The notes under the pieces were generated by a model, which saw nothing but the letters and a program-made list of their open reading frames with translations, had not been told where the DNA came from and searched no databases. Positions 1-9,712 of a stretch of DNA of 20,276 bases are shown piece by piece. The position numbers were made by a program, and so were the translations under genes. The stretch's first letter is position 1; each line of letters starts with the position of its first letter. Origin of the DNA: Stenocarpella maydis (lineage: Eukaryota > Ascomycota > Sordariomycetes > Diaporthales > Diaporthaceae); assembly GCA_002270565.1 (NCBI GenBank), contig NQMI01000152.1, forward strand, positions 1 through 20,276, in the 5' to 3' direction.

Positions 1-1
1 C

Positions 2-1021
2 AACAACGACAAGGTAGAGGAGATTCAAGACGAGATTGTAGTCCGTACAGACTAGATACATAGCAAAACACCATCGATTTGAGCGATTCCTACTGCAGCG
101 AGTGTGGCGATAGTGGCATTGCCGAAGCGACAATGAGGACTACCGGCAGTAACGGCGGCTAAGGTCAAAATAATGGTTTGCATACTAATTTGGGTAGTGC
201 GCGTTATACGTGCACTGGGGGCCTACATGTACCCGTGTACCCTCCGTTTTTATGGGTGCGAATCTCCGCGTTCTATCATTACTGGCACCTGCGCACTCTT
301 CTCTATGGTGATGGGTAACACCCTTGTTTCGTACGAGATCGGAAAGGTGCTGGATCATGTCGGCCTCACTGACCCGAAGCAGCAGCTACTGGTGAACGTT
401 GGTTTAAACTGCTGTACGTTGATCGTCTCTCTTCTAGGGAGCTTCTACACAGCCAAGCTGGGCGCTAAATCGGCCGCTTTGGTGTCGACAGGCGGACTCA
501 CAATTAGCCTGTTCGTTATTGGTGCTTTGACGAAGACCTACGGCAACTCAGACTACCAGCCTGGTATCTACGCGTCAGTCGCCATGATATTCGTCTTCAG
601 CGCATGCTACGGCTTCGGTTGGATTCCAATTCTGTTCCTAGTACCTGCCGAGATGCTGAACTTCAGCATCCGGGCCTGGGGTATGAGCATGTTCAGCTTC
701 GTGGTCTGTTTGACAGGAATCTGGGGCAATTTTGCGTTCCTTTTTGCCCTGGAGAACATTGGCTGGAAACTTTATATCATCAACGGGGCTTGGAATATTG
801 GCATGTTCGTATTCATCGCATACTACTGGGTCGAAGTGAGGGGAAAGACGCTTGAAGAAATCGATGTGCTGATAGATGGGAAGAAACACTCTGACGTGCC
901 TGATATCGAGATGCTCATGCGTGGAGTTGTCGACGGAAGATGGAAGGAGAGGTTCGCCCTATGTCTGAGAGCTAGCTGCTTCGGGAAAGGAGACGAGCAT
1001 GTCGATAGCAAGGCACCTTGA
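2..1021 (+). CDS. MFS sugar transporter, C-terminal half (partial, interrupted)
   Basis: Major facilitator superfamily sugar porter of the fungal hexose/lactose-permease type, a plasma-membrane transporter. The long open frame 173-1021 covers the second half of the fold. It has hydrophobic segments starting at SIITGTCALFSMVMGNTLVSY (about 273-336), then QQLLVNVGLN, SAALVSTGGLTISLF, YASVAMIFVFSACYGFGWIP and GWKLYIINGAWNIGMF. The closing signature WVEVRGKTLEEID (about 829-867) corresponds to the family's FxExKGxTLEEI. Bases 2-52, in the same frame, read NNDKVEEIQDEIVV, like the central cytoplasmic loop, and stop at 53-55. Between 53 and about 250 there are stops in this frame. GCATACTAAT followed by TTGGGTAG (183-197) resembles an intron branch point and acceptor. 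The break is therefore either an intron or decay of the gene. The N-terminal six helices lie beyond the left edge. Family assignment is firm; substrate and integrity are not. Confidence 0.8.
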
Positions 1022-1062
1022 TATTGTGGTGTATTTAATTTCTGTCCTAATATGCCTAGGTA

Positions 1063-1746
1063 ACGTGGGTAGCCCACTTCCGGAGCACCCGTGTTCTGAC
1101 GCGGCTCCACACCTGTGACGCAGTAAGCACCCCCCCCCCAATAGAAAACTTTAATTCCACAACAAGGGATTTTTTTTTTGGATTCCTAAACTTCTTCCGT
1201 AACTCAATTATACCATACTTGAAAGCTAATATGTATAATGCTATTATGTGGCAGCGCACAGAGGGTACTGGAATTAAGAGGTTGCAGGTCTAAGGTGAGG
1301 CAAGGGTCACCAACTGGCACCAACCGGCACTAGCCCCAGGGCAGTCAACTACAAATAGCCCTCTACAGCCTATAATTACTCTTCCTCTAGCAACCAACCC
1401 TAATACACTCAAGTTACATACAAATCCTTTGACGTCCCTTACGCTCCTATATAACCTAATAAAAAATAAGTAATTTATAAGTTAAATTAAGGCTAGTAGG
1501 AAGCTTAAGAAGAGGAGGGTTTATATTAACCTAAATAAGACTTTTGCTAATATTAAGGCTATTTGGAAGGCTAAAATTATAGCCGGCGAGGTATCACCTA
1601 ATAGTAATGCCTTAAATGACTCCTCAACACCCACGGAAGAGGGCTCGGTTATCGTTGTGGTGGGCAGTTGACGTTGGGAATAGTGGCATTGTTGATGACA
1701 AGGGTGCGTCGGAACAGGGGGTGCGCCGGAAGTGGGCCACTCACGT
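1063..1746. mobile_element. Internally deleted Fot1/pogo-type DNA transposon (684 bp)
   Basis: The two ends are inverted copies. The left starts ACGTGGGTAGCCCACTTC and continues CGG, GCACCC, TGTTCTGACGC. The reverse complement of the right end starts ACGTGAGTGGCCCACTTC and continues CGG, GCACCC, TGTTCCGACGC. TA dinucleotides flank both ends (1061-1062 and 1747-1748), the target duplication of Tc1/mariner-pogo elements. The left part (to about 1250) resembles the left end of the element at 16835. The right part carries the C-terminal tail of a pogo-type transposase. The middle of the transposase is missing, so this is a non-autonomous deletion derivative. Boundaries come from the TIR/TA match and should be accurate to a base or two. 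Confidence 0.85.
1456..1671 (+). pseudogene. Transposase C-terminal tail, Fot1/pogo type (remnant)
   Basis: One frame reads LIKNK-stop-FIS-stop-IKASRKLKKRRVYINLNK, then TFANIKAIWKAK, and ends at TGA 1669-1671. Fot1/pogo transposases end with a coiled coil rich in E/Q/L, then a basic KKRRxV..(D/P)N..F..I..I patch, which this matches. The stops sit where the family commonly has Gln, consistent with CAG/CAA becoming TAG/TAA by C-to-T change. No DDE core is present. It has the same C-terminal pattern as the transposase at 13736-15211 (RRVVPDPNEAFISIVAI), so the two are related but different families (different TIRs). Confidence 0.7.
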
Positions 1747-1748
1747 TA

Positions 1749-2866
1749 CCTACTGACACGAATCCATGTACTGCTAGGCAATAAAGACTGATTGGCCTTG
1801 ACAGTTGAGCTTAAAGGATCAGAATTGCTAACTCCAGGGAAATACCGCCAGTAGCATATCAGAGCCGTATCATTATAACCGATAAAACTCGAAGTGAGCT
1901 TCAGTGAGATGCAAGATCACTAGAGAGATGGACAAGTACCTAAGGCCATAGTATTCACCTAGCTAGCAGACGGTACACAGATCTCCAGTGATTAATCTAA
2001 GCAATTCATCAGTATTGTGTGCGAGCACTGATTGAGTGAGGCCTACAACCTTGCCGACATTTACTGTTCTCTATCTGTCTTAGTGACGCTCGTAGTGACT
2101 CAAGCACTTACCTAAGAGACTAAGCAACATAAGCCCGGTAACCTACTACATATGTAGTAGTGTTTCTGAACGTCTGTTCTTTATAATCTAGTTCTTTAGG
2201 CATATCAAAGCAAGAACCATAAAAGGTATACGCTGTGATAACTTTCCTTTGCACTTCTAAGCCGTAGCATGGCTATACCTCATTGCGACTACTATAGCTT
2301 GCTGATTACGAAAACTTCGGAAGCTCTGTACGCGTACCTGGGGAGATACCAAGGCTCCGTGAGCTCTAAGGTCACCGCCTTTGTCAACAACTTTTTATCG
2401 TGCCCATGGCTGTATTGCCTCGTTGATTGGAGATACCAGTTTGGTATTGAGAAAGTAATTGGTTGTATTTAAAAGCTTGCGCGGGCGGCCCTGCTATTGA
2501 GGCGCGCCAAATATAAATCGCCCTACATACACGAATAATAATATAGCGCACTAGTGGAAAAACTTCCAAGGGAGCCAGTGCCTCGGGAAAACTTCACAAA
2601 ACTCATGCCCGTTCGTCATGTTTAGTTCCCCGACATAGGCATGGCGGTTTCTGATCCAAATGAATGGCAAGGGCCCCGCGACGTGCGCAAATCAATAGTA
2701 AGAAAATCGATTTCTGCAGCCGGGAAATCTCGCAAAGATCATCTAGGCGTTGTCTCCTACCCAATATGATTCGGCCTGGTCCCATCATAAGGTAGCTTTT
2801 GGACAGCAACCGACCCGAGCGGCCCTTCAATCTTCGGGTTCAATTGGCCCTATGCGCATCGCAGTG
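1749..2866. other. Intergenic stretch, no gene supported
   Basis: I find no coding region that resembles a known protein. A 67-codon frame at 2269-2472 has no recognisable motif and I treat it as chance. An 18-bp perfect palindrome lies at 2143-2160. The right part (about 2600-2866) is downstream of the amine oxidase stop codon and should hold its 3' untranslated region. Confidence 0.6.
2143..2160. repeat. 18-bp perfect palindrome
   Basis: CTACTACATATGTAGTAG is identical to its own reverse complement. It lies in non-coding DNA with no adjacent gene start. It could be a dimeric protein-binding site, a small hairpin or chance; nothing here decides. Confidence 0.6.
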
Positions 2867-5785
2867 TCAGCGCTGGTTCTCCTCTGGGGTGGCGATTGCC
2901 ACTCTAGTGACGGGAAAGGGGTGGGGATCGTGACATACCATATCGACAGGACAGGACGCCGGTTGGGCGCCGAAAGACGCCACAGAGAAGTTCCCGCCGT
3001 CAGGGCTGTCGATGCGGATTTGCTGTGTCGTCGCCCTCGACGGGTCACCCGGAAGGTAGTTGAATGGCTCGATGATTAAGCCAGAGAAGGCGGTTGAGAA
3101 GACCGTGTTGGGCAGGTCACCCGTGTGTGGCATGTGGTGCATTCCGAGGTTAAACCAGAGGACGCTGCGGTCTCGATGTTAGTTTATCGATCAAGGAGCT
3201 GTAAAGAGCTGACCTTACAGATCTTCCTGCTTGAGAGAGTCGCCATCAAAGAACTTGTCAAACTGCACCACTGGCTCATCAGGGTCCAGCACGTTGTTCA
3301 CAAGATTGTACGGGTGGGTCGCCCGGGCCTCTGTGTCCTTTTGTTTAGACACGAAGAAGTGGTAGTCGCCCGCCGTGACAGCCTTCTTCGTGACAGAGGA
3401 GTTCTTGATGGTGAAGCGAGCAACCGGGGCAGCGGGGAAGAACCTGTATCCAGGGCTCTCGCCGAACTGGTTCTGGGCATCCCGGTTGACGATAGCATAC
3501 ATGGAATTGCCATTTTCTGACCAGTTGAGCTGAGAACCGTCTTCACTTTCGATATATGTCTTGGAGCTTTTCATCGTGCTGCGAACCTGCCCTTCACTCC
3601 ATATATAGCTGTTCGCCGTGTTAGCGTGGGACAGACCGTGTCATAGGCCAGTACTTACGTCTCGTTTGCCGGTAAAAACTCCACCTTTTGAAAGGAGTTT
3701 TTCTCCCCAAGGATGTCCAAGTCAGCCTTGAAAGTGATGAGGTGGTCGTGCATGGAGCCGGAGAGGTTGTCGTGGATACGGAAACCATAGTCCTCGTTGT
3801 GGGCAGCAAATGCCGTCATGATGTAACCGGAAGCTCTGACAGCTACAAAGATGGAGCCATCCATGCGGAACTCATACGAAGTCATGTAGTCGTAATTTCC
3901 AATCGTCGACACAGTTCGAAGCGTGAACACAACGTTCTTAGTTATGCTCGTGTGTCCTGCCCAGGAATGCCTCTGGATGGGAAAGCCAGCGTCCGACTCA
4001 AAGAGACCTGTATCAACGTGAGCGGACCGAAATATCAGAAGGAACTCAATTGTGCCTACATATCCCGTTTGGCTGAGTCCTCCTGGTCGTTCCATCCATG
4101 AAGGTGGTATTCAGGTAAGTGGAATAGGCCGGACAGTCATAACCTGCCTTGCTGTCAGCTGCGTGCCGCTCCTTGCCGGTAGCAAGGTAGACTTGTGTAG
4201 GCTAGAGAGAAATACCATTGACCAAAGAGATAATGGAGCTTCCAAAACCGGAGCCCTGTAGGTCTTCAAAGCTGCAGCACTGATGTTAGCATATAGTTAT
4301 GGTCAAGTGATCAAAACGGTGGCCTTACCAAGTGCCCGACTGAACAGGATCATTGCCCCTACATATGCGTCAGTTGTATGCTCGTATGGTGGTTCAAGAG
4401 GAGACCAGCAATTCTTACGCGTAGTGAGCCACCGCATCCTCCATACCAAGCTCATACATAATTCTTTTCCCCTTGTACTTGACGTCGAAAAGCTTGACAC
4501 CGGTGCTGAGGCTGACCGCGACATAGAAGCTAAAGTCCACTGCCAAGTTGCTCTGTCAGTAAAGGCCCGTTGAAACCTTCCCGCGTTGGAAACCCCCGAC
4601 TTACTCCACTCAACGAATTGCGCCTCCGTGTCAACACTAAATCTCTTTGGCCCGGACATAACCTGCGCGGGTGGCGGAGATTCGTCGAGCTTGGGGGTAT
4701 CTCCCTGCTTGTCAAGCTCGGCCCAAATTCCTTCAATGTTCGCTCCCAATGACTTGAATCCTGGTTGCATCACCGCCGCGCGAAAGGCGTCGGTGGAATT
4801 GTACATCACATTGTCGTACAGCCAGGCGTCCACTGACCATTTGGAAGGGTCGCGGCCTGTAACGTCGGTCTTCAGGTAGAGACCCAACGGCAACAGCGTC
4901 CAGTCATCTTGGATGGTGGTCGGGTTGCCAGAGAAGGAGGACCACTGCTTGATACGACCATTTTCATTCTGAACGCCGGAACCGTCCCACAGGCGGACAC
5001 CGTCCGGCCCCTGATACGAGCTGATTAGCAAAGGCTGAGATAGTTGTGGTTTCAGACATTATGTGCACATACTAGGTTCCAAAGTTTTTTGATAATGTCC
5101 GCAGCGTCGGATATGATTTGCGAAGTGAAGTTGTTATATTCAGGAACGTCGGCCATAGCTACGCGGACTTTGGAATTGGTCTTGCGCGTAGTCAAAAAGT
5201 TGAGCGGCTGGGCTTTCGTCAAGTTCGAGAGAGGCAGGGGTCCGACGAAGTAGTCCTCCAGATATGGCTCCTGCTGTGTTCCAAACATTAAAGTAGCGCC
5301 AGCATATCGTTGGGGGGCAGGGCCCGTCCCCGCCAGGAAGGGGAGAACATCAGACTTGTTGGGTTGCAGGAGGTCAATGAAGACACTAGATTTCGGTCTC
5401 AGCGGAAAGACTTCATCATTTAGATATATGTACAACTTACAGCGTGTTATCCCAACTATAGATTCGCGTCAGCTTCGCTTGAGTTGCGTACAAAGACATG
5501 CATAGGGGCTGCCACTCACCTTCCTCCGTCCTTGGTCAAGTTGAGCTCTTTTGAACTGTACAAGAAGTTGAGCGCATCGGCCATTTCTTGATTTGTCAAG
5601 CCAGCCCATAGGTTTTGGTGAGGAGCGGTTGCCGCTGGCTGCGATCCGCATACACCAGCATCCGCTCGTCGTCCCAGCACTTCTTCAACTCGCGGCGAGA
5701 ACCTGGGTTGCTGTCTTACGAGTCCGGCCGACAAGGTCAGACTTCCAAGGAAGACCGGCAGGATAGTAGAGCTGTGTCGTCTCAT
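2867..5785 (-). CDS. Copper amine oxidase (primary-amine oxidase), secreted, 11 exons
   Basis: Oxidises primary amines to aldehyde, H2O2 and ammonia using Cu(II) and topaquinone. Exons by GT-AG splicing and family alignment: 5785-5520, 5455-5441 (15 bp), 5385-5073, 5010-4605, 4539-4419, 4358-4329, 4271-4216, 4143-4060, 4007-3659, 3608-3219, 3164-2867. These sum to 2328 nt, 775 aa, with phases consistent throughout and introns of 50-72 bp. Residues 1-23 look like a signal peptide. NLWAGLTNQEMADAL and LLQPNKSDVLPFL mark the N-terminal domains. Catalytic-domain landmarks are AHYAGNDPVQSGT, the likely base Asp387 (FEDLQGSGFG), NGYDCPAYSTYLN, the topaquinone precursor Tyr469 in TIGNYDY, Cu ligands His517/His519 (SMHDH) and a third His at 686/687 (GMHHMPHTGD). 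The tail after TFGAQPASCPVDM diverges and lacks the family's usual end. Acceptors at exons 4 and 7 are least certain. Substrate unknown. Confidence 0.9.
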
Positions 5786-5885
5786 CTTTGCAAAGTCCTA
5801 TCTAGCGCCCTGTGGATGAAATGCTAGGAGAGATGGGATGAGCTCCTGAAGACATCTGTTGCAGATTGCCGACGACGAGCCCTCC

Positions 5886-5897
5886 TTATATATTTTG
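5886..5897 (-). promoter_or_regulatory. TATA-like element of the amine oxidase gene
   Basis: On the minus strand this reads AAAATATATAAG, about 100 bases upstream of the ATG at 5785, a usual distance for a fungal core promoter. The ATG itself has A at -3 (GCAAAGATG). No transcript data, so this is inferred from position and composition. Confidence 0.5.
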
Positions 5898-6526
5898 AAC
5901 ATGCGGATACTTAGTCGTGCCATATCGCCTCCCGTCGAAGCCAGCACCTAACCACCGGCCTCAGTATAGACTTGTTGTCTCATTATCGTCAAATCCCTCG
6001 CTTACCAGTTGAGGCTGCCGAACGACCACGGGGAGGTTGCAATTCGCGGCCCACTTCTTTCTTTTCTTTGAACCCCCGTGCCCTTCGCCGCGTTCCGTCC
6101 GTTCCGTCCGTTCCGTCAGTCCTGTCAGCCCCACTAAGTGACCGTCGATTGGCTGCAGCGTAATGGCTACTCTGCATATGCACTGGCAAGGTAGCGATAA
6201 GGTACTGACAAAAATCTCTTTGCTGGCAATCAGGTCGGAAATTATTTGCCTACCGCAGCCAATTAACGGTAGTGCGCACAGACAATTGAGTAGCCAAGCC
6301 TTTACCGGGTGGGAGTTTAACATACCAACTTCAATGTTCTTATCTCATAACATAGAAGCCCCTCCATCCGTATCAACCAACGAATTAGACGATCGATACC
6401 TATCACGGACCTCTGAATATACTTGATCTCGGAAACAAGTCATGGAATGGCTGACTTGCCAAGGTTTCTCGCACGGCAGAATACGGCCAGTGTTTCCGGT
6501 TCCGCCGACGGCAGTATGGCCATGGT
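5898..6526. other. Upstream region of the amine oxidase gene, no gene supported
   Basis: This probably contains the distal promoter of the minus-strand amine oxidase. The only structured feature I see is the 9-bp tandem repeat at 6092-6127. Short frames on both strands have no recognisable motif. Confidence 0.5.
6092..6127. repeat. Tandem 9-bp repeat, four units
   Basis: GTTCCGTCC, GTTCCGTCC, GTTCCGTCA, GTCCTGTCA follow each other directly; the first two are identical and the others drift. It lies about 310-340 bp upstream of the amine oxidase ATG. It may be a minisatellite or a clustered regulator site. Confidence 0.75.
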
Positions 6527-6949
6527 ATGGGTTCTGTTCTAAGTTGCATTAAATTTGTTGCTGGCTGTCAATTGGGGACCGGCATAGGAAATGGAGCCTT
6601 CAGATGTTGTTTAACCATTCTGAGCGGCGTAATTGGCTTGAGGTACCCTCACCGAGCTTGCGGCTTAAACAGCGCGTTTGGGAACCTGTGCCGGGCCAAT
6701 GTGGATCCGGAAACACCGGGAGACACCCGTGCTGAAGACGTATACGGGGTTGCCGCTGCTGCTCGTGCCAAGGCAGCCGTACTTGGAACTTTAGAAGATG
6801 TGGCGCTCGGCAAAGTTGCCTGCATACTTGGTTCAGTCAACCCACGGAAGCACGCCGCTCCAACCGCACTGGTTGAGCAGCTCTTGCTGGAAAATCTAGG
6901 GAAAGTAGCGGTGCCTGGGAAGAAGACGCCTGAAGTGTCTGATAGATGA
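6527..6949 (+). CDS. Hypothetical ORF, unrecognised (140 codons)
   Basis: An open frame from ATG to TGA in GC-balanced DNA. It begins with a cysteine-rich, mildly hydrophobic stretch (MGSVLSCIKFVAGCQLGTG, ending near RCCLTILSGVIGL), followed by an Ala/Val/Leu-rich, low-complexity half (VAAAARAKAAVLGTLEDVALGKV). The opposite strand is also open over most of this span (7011-6649, 120 codons), so either frame could be a shadow of the other or of decayed coding DNA. I see no motif, no intron pattern and no neighbour that supports function. Listed so the stretch is not overlooked; it may not be a gene. Confidence 0.2.
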   Translation: MGSVLSCIKFVAGCQLGTGIGNGAFRCCLTILSGVIGLRYPHRACGLNSAFGNLCRANVDPETPGDTRAEDVYGVAAAARAKAAVLGTLEDVALGKVACILGSVNPRKHAAPTALVEQLLLENLGKVAVPGKKTPEVSDR

Positions 6950-9454
6950 TGCTGACTCGAAGTGCGTGCACCTAGGAAAAGTCCTCGGAACGGCTTTTCG
7001 AGTTGACGCATATTGTGCTTGGGTGGGCCGTGAAAACGTCACTATGGGCACTATAACCTTTTATAGCAATTTCTTAGCTTCTGTCTTAGCTTTCTTCACC
7101 TAAAGGTTTTTTTTCTTTTTTTTTTTTTTCGTTTAACATTGGATTTAAGAGATATCATCAGGCCTGAATAAAGCCCTAGAAATTCTAATTAATTTTCAAG
7201 TTGCAGAAATTATCACAGAGAAAAATTGATCTCTAGAGAGTGTGGATTTTAGAAACGAGACACCTTCCCTCTGAGAAGATCGCTCTCAACTCCCATATAA
7301 CGGGTCTCTTACTTCTAGATGCCAGCTAGCTGAAAAAGAATTCCTCCCTTATCCTGTCGACTTCAAGTTCATCTAATTTTGAGTTTCTAGCTGTGTTTGC
7401 GTTTGGGTTTGATTTTGACTTCAATTCTTACGAACTTACAGTTGAGTGGAGGGTGTTGAAAACGGTGGCGAGGGAAAGAAAGTACCGTGGTACATACTTA
7501 GATCATTTCTTCTGCACTGATGCTTGATGCCTAGGTAGCTAAAATAATAGCTTAGAAGGGGAAACATATACGTATTATGATGCCTCCGAAACATGTTCTT
7601 GAAGGAGAGGTATTCAAACGGCGAATCGAATGAAGGTCACAGTGGCTCTCTTCGCGTCCCACCAAAAGCACGGTATAGGCGGTACTGTCCAATTTTGCTG
7701 AATTCTTAGTTAGCTGAGAGCCGCTTAGGAGCGTCCACTTAGTACGGATATCCAGCGACCTGCTGCGCTGACCAAGCGAAGTTTCGCTGCCGAGATCGGG
7801 GGGCAGGGGCAGCATCTTGGGCAGTGGATTCTTGTCCGTGTTCTTGATGAAGCTCTTGGCTCGGTCATTCGACCAAGACTGGAATGTGTGGACCTTCTGT
7901 CTTGCGTTGGTGGGTGCCGAATGGTCGTGTGGTCGCGGCGTCACAAAGGGTAGCAGCAGCGGCGTGGTGGTGTTGGTATGTAATGTCGATACAAGGGTCC
8001 AAGCCATCTCCACCTCGTTGTGACCCTGGAGCGGTCGGCGTGGGGTTATGCGCCGTACCTGTCATCGCCCCACGGCCGATGGAGATCACATGAATCCGCC
8101 GACGTGCATACCGGATGCGTCGTTGATCAGGGATGCGATACCCGAAGTCGCCTACAGAGTCCGAGCGTGGCTGGGTATGAGAGAAGGTCCAAATGATTGC
8201 ATGACTTGCGTGCCCCTGCCAGACCAAGAGAGTAATCGTTTTCGGTCCATTGGCCCAGTTCCGTACAACTCGTTGCTAATAGATTCGTATCATGGATCGT
8301 CCCTGAGTTGAGACTCTCCCATGGTGATAGCAAGGATGGGAATCTTTGCGCGGGGGGGGGGTAGTAGGATCGGAATCTTTTGAATATATTAATACGAGAC
8401 GCACGGATCTTTTCCGGGCCGGACGGGACCACGCGGGATCCCGAACAGTGGGGGCCGGGGCGGATGGCGGGGCGAAGTTAACTCGGGCGTCCCCACGTGA
8501 ACTGGCTCCGTTGCCTGATGTCTAATTTATTAAGTGGGCGTGTCTTGCTCGGCAGTGTTTATGTAACCAGACCTACTGCAAGTCGAGGCGCGGAGGTGAT
8601 TAACCTTATCGCGAATCATGGAGTTGCTTCTGAGTTACGTACCTGGAAGACAGGCTAGGGTGCTGATCTGGTGGTGAGGATGCGGCACTTACCGAGCAGC
8701 CAAGCCTGAAGTGCTTCCATGTGGGGGCTCCCGAGCACTCCCACAGGCCCTTTCCCCCCCAAATGTATCTGCGTGCGGACGACAAATATGGATATATGAA
8801 GACATGATATATAGTGCCAGATAACGATTTATGAATCATACAAAAAAAGTCTTGGCTGGGCTGAGCGGTCCCAAATTCCAAGCGGCCGCCTGTCACGGGT
8901 CTAGCGGGTAAAACGCCCCCGGAAGTCCTGGCTGGCGTTTGATGAAGTTGAGTCGGGACCCATTGTACGCCAACAGAGGGCGCGTCATGTTGGCGTAACA
9001 AGCGATCGGCCATATGTTCCACGTATATCAGGATCGCTGCCGTGTTTGCAGAGCTTTCCTAACGATGCGACCTGCGCTTCAAGGTAGTTTATCTGGATAA
9101 TAACGCCGCCCTTGAGACCGTCTCCAGCACCGCGTGACGTCTGCAGAGCCTTGTGATGTCACATCACCATAATTCGAGCACAGTGAAAGATGCCGCAGGA
9201 AATGTTAGTGTTACAACAGCTAGCGTAGACTATGTCAACTTCTGCGCGGACTTTCATGTCGTCTCATTTATATTGTCCCCTCATCCGATGATGGTCTTAG
9301 AGTCCTTTAGGCTTCTGTTGCGCTTTGTAGGTCCCTCGTTTTGTACTCTTCGAAGCCTCTGTAACGTTGAATTACGCCTGGCACTGATTGGATTATGAAC
9401 TCTTGGTAGTTGATCCCGTGGAAGCCCATGATCCTTCATCCAATCAGGGAGCCA
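6950..9454. other. Long stretch without a supported gene
   Basis: Short frames occur on both strands (7552-8013 -, 7865-8227 -, 8048-8311 +, 8606-9022 -, 9153-9398 +). None shows a family motif, and the 7500-8430 frames overlap each other antisense. The best candidate is 8013-7552 on the minus strand (see separate entry). Other contents: a T-tract at 7107-7129 interrupted by one C, a G-tract at 8350-8361, and GC-rich DNA at about 8400-8500. The composition is that of unique gene-like DNA rather than RIP-affected repeats, so decayed genes are possible. Confidence 0.45.
7552..8013 (-). CDS. Hypothetical ORF, unrecognised (153 codons)
   Basis: Minus-strand frame with a polar central part (NARQKVHTFQSWSNDRAKSF, then LPKMLPLPPDLGSETSLGQ and RSRSLDIRTKWTLLSG) that reads more like a soluble protein than random translation. 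No family is recognised, and no clear intron or upstream exon could be joined to it. The first third (HTNTTTPLLLPFVTPRPHDH) is low in complexity. It may be a real exon, a decayed gene or chance. Confidence 0.2.
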   Translation of the reverse strand: MEMAWTLVSTLHTNTTTPLLLPFVTPRPHDHSAPTNARQKVHTFQSWSNDRAKSFIKNTDKNPLPKMLPLPPDLGSETSLGQRSRSLDIRTKWTLLSGSQLTKNSAKLDSTAYTVLLVGREESHCDLHSIRRLNTSPSRTCFGGIIIRICFPF

Positions 9455-9712
9455 AGTCTAGTTAGAATAGCTGGTTTTAGTTTTAATTTGATTGCAATAT
9501 CTTCTTCTTTAAAAAAGAAAAGAAGAGAAGAGAAGAGAAGAGAAAAGAAAAGAAGCAAAGAGCTGCAGCAGTCCCTTTATACCGTCATAACCGCTCAAAG
9601 GCCCTGCATTTAATCATGAGTACAATGCCATAACAATAAGTTTCAAAACATAATAGCGACTAATTAAGAAAATATTGGCAGCCTCGTGATGAGGCTAGTC
9701 TAGTTAGAATAG
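9455..9712. repeat. 16-bp direct repeats flanking a 226-bp spacer
   Basis: AGTCTAGTTAGAATAG occurs at 9455-9470 and again at 9697-9712 in the same orientation. The spacer contains a purine tract (9511-9559) and AT-rich DNA. Just before the right copy is a small hairpin, GCCTC-GTGAT-GAGGC at 9681-9695. The arrangement could mark an insertion with a long duplication or an old deletion junction; no protein is encoded between the copies. Confidence 0.45.
9511..9559. repeat. Purine tract, (AGAAG)n microsatellite
   Basis: Nearly all-purine run made of AGAAG and AGAAA units. It is preceded by CTTCTTCTTT, so it can fold back on the adjacent pyrimidine run. Such tracts are common in fungal intergenic DNA. 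Confidence 0.75.

Noticed and set aside
604..1259. Several 60-95 codon frames antisense or out of frame to the sugar transporter
   Set aside because: They overlap the transporter's strongly supported frame, lack motifs and arise from its codon pattern.
4303..4560. Apparent frameshift in the amine oxidase near 4560
   Set aside because: It is an intron (4604-4540) with GTAAGT donor and CAG acceptor; splicing restores VEWMDFSFY, so the gene is not broken here.
2750..4573. Plus-strand frames of 69-137 codons at 2750-3079, 3125-3520, 3688-4101, 4052-4261 and 4283-4573
   Set aside because: All lie opposite amine oxidase exons and introns and show no motif of their own.
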